Both the position numbers and the translations under genes were made by a program. From Natrarchaeobius halalkaliphilus (GTDB lineage: Archaea > Halobacteriota > Halobacteria > Halobacteriales > Natrialbaceae), in the NCBI RefSeq assembly GCF_003841485.1, contig NZ_REFY01000001.1:124001-188000 (forward strand): a stretch of 64,000 bases of DNA, in the 5' to 3' direction. Positions 28,967 to 37,296 of this stretch are shown in pieces. Every line of letters starts with the position of its first letter. Within the stretch, counting starts at the first letter, position 1. The notes below the pieces were generated by a model. The model had not been told where the DNA came from and searched no databases. It saw nothing but the letters and a program-made list of their open reading frames with translations.

Positions 28967-29260
28967 ATGTCGGAAGTCTGCTCGACGTGCGGGCTGCCCG
29001 AGGAACTCTGCGTCTGTGAAGACGTGGCCAAGGGACAACAGCAACTCACCATCCGCATTGACGAGCGCAGATACGGTAAAGAGGTAACGATCGTCGAAGG
29101 ATTCGATCCGAAGGATGTCGACCTGGATAGTCTCTCGTCGGATCTCAAGTCCAAGTTCGCCTGTGGCGGTACCGTCGAGGACGGCCACATCGAACTTCAG
29201 GGTAATCACACGGGTCGCATCGAGGATTTCCTTCGGGACCGCGGCTTCAACGTCGCATGA
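28967..29260 (+). CDS. Translation initiation factor aIF1 (SUI1 family)
   Basis: A 97-residue SUI1-fold factor that monitors start-codon pairing on the small ribosomal subunit. The N-terminus carries a small zinc-binding-like segment ([14 protein letters not shown]). The SUI1 core has [34 protein letters not shown] and [12 protein letters not shown]. The lengths and motifs match archaeal aIF1. Confidence 0.93.
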   Translation: MSEVCSTCGLPEELCVCEDVAKGQQQLTIRIDERRYGKEVTIVEGFDPKDVDLDSLSSDLKSKFACGGTVEDGHIELQGNHTGRIEDFLRDRGFNVA

Positions 29261-29314
29261 ATTCCGCGATGATCTGAAACGACTTCCGACCGGCCGGTCA
29301 CGAATCGTCCACTC

Positions 29315-29393
29315 GTACGGATCGTTACAACGTTTACCGGTGATTGCTACTCCGTCCGGGCAATCGCCGGTAACAAATCATAACAGACCGTAC
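29315..29393. repeat. 79-bp imperfect palindrome, second full copy of the dispersed element
   Basis: The left arm GTACGGATCGTTACAACG and following TTTACCGGTGATTGC face a right arm ending ATAACAGACCGTAC. The inner stem pairs TTACCGGTGATTGC with GCAATCGCCGGTAA, one mismatch in 14. The inner stem differs in sequence from the copy at 8348-8429 but stays paired, while the outer tail is conserved. It lies between aIF1 and the convergent rhodanese gene. Confidence 0.7.
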
Positions 29394-29485
29394 CAGTCAC
29401 CGCTGTTCTGTCGCGCGATCTGACGGCTTCGAGCGAGCGCTGGCCGTCCGTCGAGCGATCGCTCACAGTCTCAAACGCGACGGAT

Positions 29486-29851
29486 TCAAAACGGCGATTC
29501 GGGCTCCGTCGTCGAGTCGCCGTCGCCGTCCTCGCGGACGAGACCGTACCGCATCCCGTACTCCTCGAGCCCTCCCGCCATGCTTTCTACCCGTGCGTCC
29601 GCGCTTCCCTCGTACGAGCCGATGAGCTTTGCAGCCTGAACGCTTGCTTTGCCGTGCGGGCAGACGGTGACGATTCGATCTGCGTCCTCGAACTCGTCGA
29701 TCCGGGCCGTGAGTTCGTGGAAGGGAACGTTCTCGCTGTCGGGAATATGACTGCGCTCGAAACTGCGCTCGTCACGAATATCGACGATGCGAACGTCCGA
29801 ATTCGCCTCGAGGAGTTCGTTGACCTCGTCGGGTGAAACTTCGCCGTCCAT
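29486..29851 (-). CDS. Single-domain rhodanese
   Basis: A 121-residue rhodanese with the active-site loop VTVCPHGKASVQAAKLI, where the cysteine accepts the sulfur. Other family signs are VRIVDIRDERSFERSHIPDS near the start and MAGGLEEY near the end. The start at 29851 (MDGEVSPDEVNELLE) is preferred to the one 12 residues earlier. Sulfur transfer is likely; the acceptor is unknown. Confidence 0.85.
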   Translation of the reverse strand: MDGEVSPDEVNELLEANSDVRIVDIRDERSFERSHIPDSENVPFHELTARIDEFEDADRIVTVCPHGKASVQAAKLIGSYEGSADARVESMAGGLEEYGMRYGLVREDGDGDSTTEPESPF

Positions 29852-29948
29852 CACCACCGCTTTCGAACGCCGACAGGATAAGGACACGGATCGACGGCGA
29901 CGAACGTTCCGACGCGATTGCGAGCGCCGTCAGCTCCGTCGGTTCCCG

Positions 29949-30548
29949 TCAACCGGACCGATCAAAACCGTCGAGACGGGTCTGGTCGCTCTCGGTGCCG
30001 TCGACACCCGCCACGTCCGCTGCGCGCTCTATGGCGGCGGCGAACGTCTCTTCCTGGCTGCGATCGTACAGCGTCGCCGCCGGGTGAACGCAGACCACTA
30101 GCCGTCGCGGCGTTCCGTCGATCCGGATCTCTTCGATCGCACCGGCCTCTTTCGTCACCGCAACCGATCGCTCGAGCAGGTGCTCGCTCGGGACCTTCCC
30201 CAACGTGATGATAACCGCCGGGTCGAGCCGGTCGATCTCGGACTCGAGATAGCCACGGCAGTTCTCGAGTTCGTCCGTCGTCGGATCCCTGTTGTCCGGC
30301 GGTCGACAGCGTACGCAGTTGGTGATGCGGACGGCGTCGCGATCGAGACCGACGATCCGAAGCTGGTCGTCGAGCACCGATCCGCTACGACCGACGAACG
30401 GCTCCCCCCGTTCGTCTTCGCGCGCTCCCGGTCCTTCACCGACGAACAGGACATCGGCGTCGGCCGGCCCGGTTCCGTTGACGATCCGGCTGCGAGAATC
30501 GACCAGCGCGGGACAACGCGTACACTCGGTCACGCGGAGGTCTTCCAT
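29949..30548 (-). CDS. Uracil-DNA glycosylase, iron-sulfur type (family 4-like)
   Basis: A 199-residue enzyme that removes uracil from DNA. It has the cysteines of a 4Fe-4S cluster at CTRCPALVDSR and CVRCRPPDNRDP, the catalytic region GEGPGAREDERGEPFVGRSG and the C-terminal HPAA motif. The layout matches archaeal family 4 UDG. Start at 30548 (MEDLRVTEC) chosen; the ATG nine bases earlier adds three residues. Confidence 0.88.
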   Translation of the reverse strand: MEDLRVTECTRCPALVDSRSRIVNGTGPADADVLFVGEGPGAREDERGEPFVGRSGSVLDDQLRIVGLDRDAVRITNCVRCRPPDNRDPTTDELENCRGYLESEIDRLDPAVIITLGKVPSEHLLERSVAVTKEAGAIEEIRIDGTPRRLVVCVHPAATLYDRSQEETFAAAIERAADVAGVDGTESDQTRLDGFDRSG

Positions 30549-30612
30549 CGAACCCATACTCGAGGGGTCAGGGGGCCGCCTACTACGTCTTTCGGGTCGA
30601 GGCTGGCGACGA

Positions 30613-31188
30613 TCAGTCGGGTTCGGCGTACGCGTCGCCCGCTCGGGCGGCGAGGCGAGCGACGCGAATCGGTTCCGGCCGGCCGCCGGACGGCGTAAAC
30701 GCGTCGACCACCTCGGCCGCTTCGTCTGCTCCGCAGCCGACGTGTCTGACGTACACCGTCTCGCCGTTGATCGACAGCGTCCGACGCTCGGGCAGTGAGC
30801 GATATATCTCGAGGCGATGCTCGAGATCGGTATCCGAGAACGCCTCGTCCAGACCGGACTCGAGACCGTCGCTCGCCTCGAAGGAGACGGTGATCACGGG
30901 TCGCTGAACGGTCGCCGCAATACGCGACGGCTCGAGCACGTTGTACCAGGCGGGGGCGATCGCACCGAGGAGAACGTACCGGACGTCCGGCCGATCGAGA
31001 TCCTCGACCACCGAGACGACGGCCTCGGTCGCGTCGGTACCGCCGACGGTACACTGTCCGTACGTGAGCCCGTCGAGAACGCTGTCGGCGCGAACGACGG
31101 CCCCCGCCAGCGTACTCCGGGTTCGATCCGGACACCGGTCGCCGCGGTACGACTCGGCAATGCCGAGCGCCCGCACTCCGGATTTCAT
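30613..31188 (-). CDS. DUF99 family protein (endonuclease V-like fold)
   Basis: A 191-residue member of the archaeal DUF99 family. The N-terminus MKSGVRALGIAESYRGDRC is typical, as is the inner VRYVLLGAIAPAWYNVL. The family is structurally related to endonuclease V, but no activity is established. Its start overlaps the stop of the small upstream gene at 31188. Confidence 0.8.
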   Translation of the reverse strand: MKSGVRALGIAESYRGDRCPDRTRSTLAGAVVRADSVLDGLTYGQCTVGGTDATEAVVSVVEDLDRPDVRYVLLGAIAPAWYNVLEPSRIAATVQRPVITVSFEASDGLESGLDEAFSDTDLEHRLEIYRSLPERRTLSINGETVYVRHVGCGADEAAEVVDAFTPSGGRPEPIRVARLAARAGDAYAEPD

Positions 31189-31364
31189 CAGGAGTCGTCG
31201 TCTTTGATCTCTTTTAGCCGGTCGAGTAACTCGTCACTCGATGCGCCGTTTTCGAACTCGAGCGTTCCGTCGTGACTGTTCTGATCGGATTTGACCGCGT
31301 CGTCTTCGTCAAAATCAGCATCGACGTCCTGTTGCTCGGATTCGTCGTAGCTCCCGAATCCCAT
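31188..31364 (-). CDS. Small acidic haloarchaeal protein (DUF5786-like, 58 aa)
   Basis: The product starts MGFGSYDESEQQDVDADFDE and ends with a short helix, DELLDRLKEIKDDDS. It is highly acidic. The stop overlaps the start of the DUF99 gene, so the two are co-translated. The ATG at 31364 is preferred because the in-frame one seven residues earlier adds a basic stretch unlike the rest. Function unknown. Confidence 0.65.
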   Translation of the reverse strand: MGFGSYDESEQQDVDADFDEDDAVKSDQNSHDGTLEFENGASSDELLDRLKEIKDDDS

Positions 31365-31470
31365 ACGGGTATTTCTACGTGCCACCCACTCAAAAATCCG
31401 TGGTAATTATTCCGACCCGAATTTCGCGTACAGAAGAACGTCGGCAACGCGTCGGACGAAACGGACAGTA

Positions 31471-31480
31471 TCGTTTTTAT
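31471..31480 (+). promoter_or_regulatory. TATA-like element of the MBL hydrolase gene
   Basis: TCGTTTTTAT lies about 23-32 bases before the ATG at 31503, consistent with a leaderless transcript. Confidence 0.5.
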
Positions 31481-31502
31481 CCTCGCCCGCGACTGGCCGA
31501 AC

Positions 31503-32114
31503 ATGGACGTCTATCACGTAACCGACGGTGCCGAGATATTCACCTGTAACGCGTTTCTTGCCATCGGAGATCAGACGACGCTCGTCGATGCGAGCTCGTG
31601 GGACGGCGTCGTCGACGAGATTCGCGAGCGGACCGACGACGTGGACGCCGTGGTAATGACCCATCAACACGGCGATCACGTCAGCCAACTCGAGGCCGTC
31701 GTGGACGCGTTCGATCCCGATGTCTACGCCTACGACGACCATCCGACGCGAACCCATTCGATCGACGACGGCGACACGGTACCGATCGGTGATGAAACGT
31801 TCGACGTGGTGTACACGCCCGGCCACGCCGACGATCACGTCTCGTTCGTCTCGGAACGCTCGCTGTTCTCCGGCGACGTCGTCGTCCACGACGACGGCGC
31901 GTTCGAGTACGGCAGTTTCGGACGAACGGATATGGCAGGTCAGTCCCGCGAGGAACTCATCGAAAGCATCGAGCGACTCAGAGAGCGTCTGCCCGAGGGA
32001 GTCGAGCACCTGTACGCGGGCCACGGTGGCGTCTTCCACGGCGACGTGCGCGACGTCGTCGAGACGGCACTCGAACGTGCAACGAACCGAGAGCCGAAGT
32101 ATCCCGACGAGTGA
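31503..32114 (+). CDS. Metallo-beta-lactamase-fold hydrolase
   Basis: A 203-residue single-domain MBL hydrolase with the binuclear zinc motif VMTHQHGDHVSQLE, a further ligand region YTPGHADDHVSF, FSGDVVVHD and a C-terminal AGHGG. The family includes glyoxalase II-like and other hydrolases. The substrate cannot be told. Confidence 0.85.
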   Translation: MDVYHVTDGAEIFTCNAFLAIGDQTTLVDASSWDGVVDEIRERTDDVDAVVMTHQHGDHVSQLEAVVDAFDPDVYAYDDHPTRTHSIDDGDTVPIGDETFDVVYTPGHADDHVSFVSERSLFSGDVVVHDDGAFEYGSFGRTDMAGQSREELIESIERLRERLPEGVEHLYAGHGGVFHGDVRDVVETALERATNREPKYPDE

Positions 32115-32138
32115 GACGGTCACGCACGACAGACCGTA

Positions 32139-32882
32139 TCAATCGTCGTCGCTCGTCACTACCGGTGATTCGTTCGCGACGTCTCTCGAGCGTTCGAACC
32201 AGTCGTCGATGTTTTCAGCGACGTAGTCTTTGCCGCCCCAGCCGAACGCGATGCCGATCGCCAGCGCAGCGGCGAGTCCGCCGCCGTAGGCCAACGCCTG
32301 TGCGAACGTATGGAGGATCGTCACGTCGACGCCCATCGTCTCGAGACCGATGACCAGGACGACGAAATAGAGCAATCCCTTCGTGACGCCGGCAAGGGCA
32401 GGTGAGACGCCAGAACCCCGTGCAATGGGAGACTGGCGGACTTGATCGGCGGCGTAGCTCGCCAGGTAGAACCCGAGGAACAGGACGATGAGGCCGACGA
32501 CGATCGGCGGCACGTACGAGAGCAAGTCCTGGGCCCAGGTAGAGAAGAACCACGACGCCGACGCCGTATACCGAAACGCGACCCACTCGATCGCGACGAA
32601 AAACGCGACTATCACGACGTAGTACCTGGTGATCGTTGCAAACGTCCTCGAGACGGCCTTCTGATCGTCGGAAAACAGAGCATCGAAGGGCGTCCGTCGA
32701 ACTTTTTCGTCGAGTTCGATCCGTCGACCCGTGCTGATCACGAGCGGCCGGACTCGGTTTCCGATAGCGACTCCGATCAGGACGATGGCGGCTGCGACGA
32801 GCAACAGCGGTACGAGTTCGACGAGATCGACGATACTCCGTTCGATCGATCGTCTGACGTCGCCGGCGAGCAAGGGCCGCAC
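32139..32882 (-). CDS. Conserved transmembrane-helix protein (mechanosensitive-channel-like)
   Basis: A 247-residue membrane protein with four to five helices. The pattern LIVLFLGFYLASYAADQVR followed by LYFVVLVIGLETMGV and a glycine/alanine-rich helix (GGGLAAALAIGIAFGWGGKD) resembles the 'conserved TM helix' proteins related to MscS channels. The beta domain of true MscS is missing. The stop codon runs straight into a copy of the dispersed motif at 32130. Confidence 0.7.
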   Translation of the reverse strand: MRPLLAGDVRRSIERSIVDLVELVPLLLVAAAIVLIGVAIGNRVRPLVISTGRRIELDEKVRRTPFDALFSDDQKAVSRTFATITRYYVVIVAFFVAIEWVAFRYTASASWFFSTWAQDLLSYVPPIVVGLIVLFLGFYLASYAADQVRQSPIARGSGVSPALAGVTKGLLYFVVLVIGLETMGVDVTILHTFAQALAYGGGLAAALAIGIAFGWGGKDYVAENIDDWFERSRDVANESPVVTSDDD

Positions 32883-33265
32883 TACCGCTCACCCGGTACC
32901 GGCACACTCCACTCACTCAACGAACCAGTGTCGCTACGGAACATATCCATACTACAATACGGTAACTACCCATAATAAATTTACCTGTATAGGGCGTAGT
33001 GAATATATGAGTGGAGCCCGCAGGGAGATCACGCGATCATACAGACCGCGCGAAGTTCCTCGAGTGATCGAATGGAACACTCCTCGAATCTCGAGTCGTG
33101 GATCCCCCTCTCGAACTGGAGTGACGGTTCACCGGTAAGTACAGGGCGTATACGTATCGCTGGGAATAGTCGATTTATATAAACTAATAATAAATTCTTG
33201 AGTACCAGGAATAGGTATGTGCTCGCCACATATTTATCCGTCAAATAAGCGTAAATAACTATCAC
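32883..33265. other. 383-base AT-richer intergenic region
   Basis: Much of 32930-33000 and 33150-33265 is AT-rich, unlike the flanks. A GC-rich core at 33029-33145 keeps a minus-strand frame with protein-like composition (TGEPSLQFERGIHDSRFEEC, then SIRSLEELRAVCMIA and stop), open upstream only through AT-rich DNA. It may be the tail of a decayed gene. The right end holds the promoter for the gene at 33266 (ACATATTTATCC about 25-37 bases upstream). Confidence 0.4.
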
Positions 33266-33832
33266 ATGAGTTCCCACTCAAATGGACCAACTACGTACGG
33301 ATTCGGCGGCAGTTTAAATTGGCTACTCGGCAGTGCAGTAGGCGGCATCATCGGTTCGATCCTCTTCGGTGCGGTGCTATGGATTGTTGATCCAGCGATT
33401 GTCACCGAGACCATCCCAGCCATCTATGGTATAGATCCCGGTACAGTCGGATTGGTGTTTCATTTGATACATGGGACCGTCCTCGGTATCATTTTTGGAT
33501 TTATTGTCAGTCGTAATCCAATCTTCAGCACCATTACCGCAGACGCCACAACCGGCTTATTCGCTGGTAGGGGGCTGACCACACGATTCGCCCTTGCTGG
33601 ACTCGTCTATGGACTCGCTGTTTGGGCGTTCCTGCCGATAATCGTTCAATCGATTTGGATCGCCTTCACTGGAATTGTCGACCCTGGCTTTCCGTTTGCC
33701 GCATTTGAGAGTCTCATCGGTCATCTGCTCTATGGTCTTCTCCTCGGTGCACTTTTCGCGGTTTTCGTCGAGACCGCTCCAGAAGCAGAAGAGACTGAAT
33801 CTCCGTTCGATGAAACTTCAGATTCCGACTAA
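33266..33832 (+). CDS. Four-helix membrane protein, AT-richer than its neighbours
   Basis: A 188-residue protein with about four membrane helices: WLLGSAVGGIIGSILFGAVL, VFHLIHGTVLGIIFGFIV, ALAGLVYGLAVWAFLPIIV and LIGHLLYGLLLGALFAVFV. The GH/HxxxG-rich repeats suggest helix packing, not an active site. Codon use is clearly less GC-biased than around it, so it may have come by transfer. No function is recognised. Confidence 0.7.
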   Translation: MSSHSNGPTTYGFGGSLNWLLGSAVGGIIGSILFGAVLWIVDPAIVTETIPAIYGIDPGTVGLVFHLIHGTVLGIIFGFIVSRNPIFSTITADATTGLFAGRGLTTRFALAGLVYGLAVWAFLPIIVQSIWIAFTGIVDPGFPFAAFESLIGHLLYGLLLGALFAVFVETAPEAEETESPFDETSDSD

Positions 33833-33892
33833 ATATGCTGAATTACTGCATAGTCTCGCACAAATCCGGAACCGTTCCCCGGAGGGAGTCGA

Positions 33893-34042
33893 TTATGCCG
33901 CGCGGGCTTCCTTGGCTTTGGGACGGAGGTTCCCGTAGCCACACTTGCGGCAGTTGTCTGCGTCTTTCGGGTTGCGGGCGTTACAGCGCATGCAGATCAT
34001 CTTCTCGAGCGTTCGTTTTTCGGCAGCGTCGAAGGTCGGCAT
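33893..34042 (-). CDS. rpl40e: Ribosomal protein L40e
   Basis: A 49-residue zinc-ribbon protein of the large ribosomal subunit. The sequence starts [20 protein letters not shown] and the second cysteine pair is in [14 protein letters not shown]. This is the full length of archaeal L40e. It is shorter than most annotation cut-offs. It lies between an AT-rich islet and tsr3, with its own TATA element. Confidence 0.95.
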   Translation of the reverse strand: MPTFDAAEKRTLEKMICMRCNARNPKDADNCRKCGYGNLRPKAKEARAA

Positions 34043-34065
34043 GTCGCTCAGTTAGGTTGACGTGC

Positions 34066-34073
34066 ATTTAACC
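34066..34073 (-). promoter_or_regulatory. TATA element of rpl40e
   Basis: On the minus strand GGTTAAAT lies 24-31 bases before the ATG at 34042. Confidence 0.55.
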
Positions 34074-34118
34074 GCTGTGGTCTGTGCGCCGTCGCGCGAA
34101 CCCGGCGTTCGTCGAACG

Positions 34119-34622
34119 CTACTCCTCGTCGGCCAGGTACTCCTCCTGAACGGCGACGACCTCGCTCGAGTCAGTACACTCGCTGTAGCGTCGCAGGGGT
34201 TCTTCGTTGAGCGTCAGGAACGTCTCACCCCAACGAAACGGCTCGAGGATCGACTCGGCGTGTTCGAGTTCGTCGAAGATACAGAGCGCGCCCGCGAGCG
34301 CCTCGACGGTCGTCAGCCGAAACGGTCGCCCGTAGTTGACCGGGTTCGCGGCGACGAGGAACGGGAGCGCTCGATGGACGCCGTTCATCCGAAACGAGGC
34401 CGCCTCGGCGGACTCCCAGGAGCAGTCGAGTGCCACCAGCGTGTCGAGCCCGGCCTCGCGGTCGGCTGGCGACAGCGCCCGCTCGGCGTGCGGATTGAGG
34501 ACGACCCCGTACGGAACCTGCCCCATCGTCCGGTAGAGAATCGCCTCGTCGAACTTCTCCATGCGACGGGCGGTACACTTCTCGGGATCGTCGTCACCCT
34601 CGTAGTAGACGTGACACTCCAC
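34119..34622 (-). CDS. tsr3: 16S rRNA aminocarboxypropyltransferase Tsr3 (DUF367)
   Basis: Tsr3 transfers the aminocarboxypropyl group of S-adenosylmethionine to a hypermodified pseudouridine in small-subunit rRNA. The 167-residue protein has the family stretches [44 protein letters not shown] and [13 protein letters not shown]. Length fits. Next to rpl40e, so ribosome-related genes adjoin. Confidence 0.9.
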   Translation of the reverse strand: MECHVYYEGDDDPEKCTARRMEKFDEAILYRTMGQVPYGVVLNPHAERALSPADREAGLDTLVALDCSWESAEAASFRMNGVHRALPFLVAANPVNYGRPFRLTTVEALAGALCIFDELEHAESILEPFRWGETFLTLNEEPLRRYSECTDSSEVVAVQEEYLADEE

Positions 34623-34670
34623 GCGAGTTCGTAGGCGGAGCCGAAAGAAAAACGCCGCGGACCGTCCGCG

Positions 34671-36530
34671 CTACTCCTCGTGGATCGTCTCGCCGCGGTT
34701 GAGGCGTGCGGCGATCGTAAACGTCTGTTCGGCCTCGCGACGCGTCGGGAAGTGTGCCGCCATGTATCGAGCCGTCGCGATCAGTGGAACCCGCTTGCGG
34801 TGCTCGAGATCGACGCTGGCGCCGTCGTCCAGCTCGTCTTCGCGTGTCCGTACGAGATCGAACTGTCGGAACGCCGCCTCGAGGTTCTGGAGCGTGTGAA
34901 AGCCGGCGTCCTCCCGGAGAAGTCCGTGGCCGAGCGTTCGTTTCAGTGCCTCCGGATCGCCGTCGCAGTCGAAATACTCGGAGACCAGCCGACCAGCGTC
35001 GTTTACGTTCCCGTCGACGTCGAACGTCTCGAGTAAGTCCTCGAGGATCTCGTCGGAATCGCGGCCGGTTTCGTTGTCCCCCGGTTCGGGGATCGGGGCG
35101 GGCGGGGTGTTGAGGAACCGATCGAGATAGACGTTGAGGACCGCGTCGAAGACGCCGCGGTAGAGTTCGACCGCGTCGGTCCGACGCGTGGCCTGCTGGA
35201 CCGCGTTGGCGTAGGTGAACGTGTGGTGGACGGTGTTCCAGTCGCTGAACTCGTTTGCGGTCCCGAACTGGGCGACCCGTGTGGCTGCGGCGTGGCTGAC
35301 CTCGATCGCAAGCTCCTCGGTGGTCGCTCCCGCCGCGATCGCGGCCGCGAGCGCGTCGACGACGGCTTCGGGGTCGTCACCGAGCAGCGTCGCCTGGAAA
35401 TCAGCGGGTGGGGACCACGACCGCCCCGTCCCTTCGCTCACCAGCTCCGAGAGACCCCTCGTAGCGGAGATCTCGCCGCCGTAGACCTCCTCGAGCAGCG
35501 AAACGAGATCGACCGGTCGACGCCAGGACGAGCGCTCGTCGCTTCGGTCCGCGGTCACCAGCGGCTCGACGAGACTCGCGAGCGCGGCGGCCGTCCGCTC
35601 TCGAGAGCGGGACGGTGCGTTCGTTCCGTTTTCGTACGCGCGATCGGGCTGTCTCGAGTCCGTCTGTACGAGCGTCTCGAAGGCCGTGTTCGCGAAGTCG
35701 AGAACGTGACCGGTCGAGAGGTAGGGATGATCCGTCGCCGCGGCGAACACCAGTTCCGCCAGTTCGGACTCGGACCGGCCCGTCGCGACGGCGGTCCGAA
35801 GACAGCGTTCGGCACCGTCCGCGTCTCGCACCTCGACGCAGTCGCGGAACCACGATTTCAGGCGATCGAACGCGATCTCGTCCGTCGAGAACGAGAGCTG
35901 ATCGAAGCGGGGTGGCTCACCGGCCGCGTCGTCCGCGACGTGGCGGACGCCGGTGTACAGCGCCCGCTTTCGATCCTCGGTCTCGAGATCTTCGAGTACG
36001 TTTGCCATACAGCCGAGGATCGTCAGCCCGGATCCCCACCCCGACTCTCGGTACCGGGTTCCGAACTCGAGGGCCGTCGCGACCGGTTCCGAGTAGTCGA
36101 CGCCCGCATCGATCAGCCCGATCGTCGACTTGGCGACGACGAGCCGGAGGTTTTCCTCGAGGCCGGCCTCGAGACGCTCGGCCCAGTGTTCGTCGGGCGG
36201 TAACGCACGGGGCGGGTTCGGGTCGACGTAGACCGTTCCGTCGCGGACGGAGACCGGGTACGTCGGGACGTCGTCGGCCCACGGATCGAAGGTGTCCCCA
36301 CAGGAGAGTTCGAACCGGGCGTGGTGCCAGTGACAGGTGAGAATCCCGTCGTCGACGGTTCCTTCGACGAGCGGAAAGCCCATGTGCGGACACCGGTTGT
36401 TCACCGCGCGAACGTCGCCCTCGTGGGAGAAGAGGGCGATCGGCGTTCCGTCGACGCTCACCAGCTTTCGACCCTCCGCGTCGAGTTCCTCGAGCGAGGC
36501 GACCGCTCGAGCATCGTCCGATATTGTCAT
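34671..36530 (-). CDS. Rieske iron-sulfur protein with long helical C-terminal region
   Basis: A 619-residue protein. The first 105 residues are a Rieske ferredoxin-type domain; the 2Fe-2S ligands are C47-H49 (CPHMGFPL) and C66-H69 (CHWHHARF). The remaining 510 residues are mainly helical and contain paired, similar-looking histidine-bearing segments such as HVLDFANTAFETL and HTFTYANAVQQA, so this part may be an internal duplication. No signal peptide or membrane helix is seen, so it is cytosolic. Redox partner and substrate unknown. Confidence 0.8.
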   Translation of the reverse strand: MTISDDARAVASLEELDAEGRKLVSVDGTPIALFSHEGDVRAVNNRCPHMGFPLVEGTVDDGILTCHWHHARFELSCGDTFDPWADDVPTYPVSVRDGTVYVDPNPPRALPPDEHWAERLEAGLEENLRLVVAKSTIGLIDAGVDYSEPVATALEFGTRYRESGWGSGLTILGCMANVLEDLETEDRKRALYTGVRHVADDAAGEPPRFDQLSFSTDEIAFDRLKSWFRDCVEVRDADGAERCLRTAVATGRSESELAELVFAAATDHPYLSTGHVLDFANTAFETLVQTDSRQPDRAYENGTNAPSRSRERTAAALASLVEPLVTADRSDERSSWRRPVDLVSLLEEVYGGEISATRGLSELVSEGTGRSWSPPADFQATLLGDDPEAVVDALAAAIAAGATTEELAIEVSHAAATRVAQFGTANEFSDWNTVHHTFTYANAVQQATRRTDAVELYRGVFDAVLNVYLDRFLNTPPAPIPEPGDNETGRDSDEILEDLLETFDVDGNVNDAGRLVSEYFDCDGDPEALKRTLGHGLLREDAGFHTLQNLEAAFRQFDLVRTREDELDDGASVDLEHRKRVPLIATARYMAAHFPTRREAEQTFTIAARLNRGETIHEE

Positions 36531-36663
36531 ACGATACCCAACGACTCACACCCGTGTAAGCGTTGTCCGCGCGCCCCGCTCGGCGTCGACGGAGGTGGCG
36601 CCGACTGTCCTCGAGGCGGCTTCCGAATAGCACACTTTTGGCGATCCCGCCGAATGTAGCAGT

Positions 36664-36987
36664 ATGGAACCAACGACGCTCGTCAGGCAGTACTACGACG
36701 CCCTCGACGATCACGAGTACGAGGCGCTCGAGGAGGTACTCTCCACCGGGTTCGTCCAGCACCGGCCCGACAGAACGTTCGAGGGCCGCGAGACGTTCGT
36801 CCGGTTCATGCGCGACGAGCGGCCGAACCCCAATACGGAGCACGAACTCGATGCGATCGTCGACGACGGCGATCAGGTCGCCGTCCGCGGCCGTCTGATC
36901 GAATCGGGAACGACCCTGTTCGCGTTCGCTGACTTCTTCGACCTCTCGGACGGGCGGATCGTTCGACTGGAGACGTACTCGCGGTAA
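36664..36987 (+). CDS. SnoaL/NTF2-like protein
   Basis: A 107-residue cone-shaped NTF2-fold protein: LVRQYYDALDDHEYEALEEV at the start, a typical RPDRTFEGRETFVRFMR helix, and FFDLSDGRIVRLETYS at the end. The fold houses hydrolases, isomerases and polyketide cyclases; no specific activity is evident. Confidence 0.82.
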   Translation: MEPTTLVRQYYDALDDHEYEALEEVLSTGFVQHRPDRTFEGRETFVRFMRDERPNPNTEHELDAIVDDGDQVAVRGRLIESGTTLFAFADFFDLSDGRIVRLETYSR

Positions 36988-37080
36988 GTGTCGATTCGAC
37001 CTGCGCTTTCACCGACTGAACGGTTCACGGGTAGTGGATCAAACGACAAGGTATTTGCAGTACGACTTCGACGCGCCCGT

Positions 37081-37251
37081 ATGGTCCACTGCCCCGAATG
37101 CGAGGCGACCCTCGAGGAGAAGACCGACGTGGAATTCGTCGAGATGGACGCAACGACCGGGTTCTTTTCGGCCTCCAAACGCTTCTACCTGGTCGCGTGC
37201 AACGAGTGTGGCGCGGCGATCGGCAGCGGCGTCGCCGGGGCGAAAGCCTGA
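37081..37251 (+). CDS. Small zinc-ribbon protein (56 aa)
   Basis: The protein MVHCPECEATLEEKTDVEFV and onward has CPEC and CNEC pairs about 40 residues apart, enough for one zinc site, and ends GSGVAGAKA. The ATG at 37081 fits; the longer open frame upstream has no conserved look. Haloarchaeal family of unknown function. Confidence 0.72.
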   Translation: MVHCPECEATLEEKTDVEFVEMDATTGFFSASKRFYLVACNECGAAIGSGVAGAKA

Positions 37252-37268
37252 GGCTGTTTCGTCCGCAA

Positions 37269-37296
37269 CGGTAACTACTTACAGTAGACCGTCTCA
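37269..37296 (-). repeat. Partial copy of the dispersed palindrome tail
   Basis: On the plus strand CGGTAAC, then TACTTACAGTAGACCGTCTCA; it differs at only two positions from the right arm at 8404-8431. It again ends in the stop codon of the minus-strand gene (37294-37296). No left arm is visible. Confidence 0.7.

Noticed and set aside
33029-33277. 82-residue minus-strand frame as an intact gene
   Set aside because: Its N-terminal half is translated from AT-rich intergenic DNA; only the C-terminal part looks protein-like, so it is mentioned as a possible remnant.
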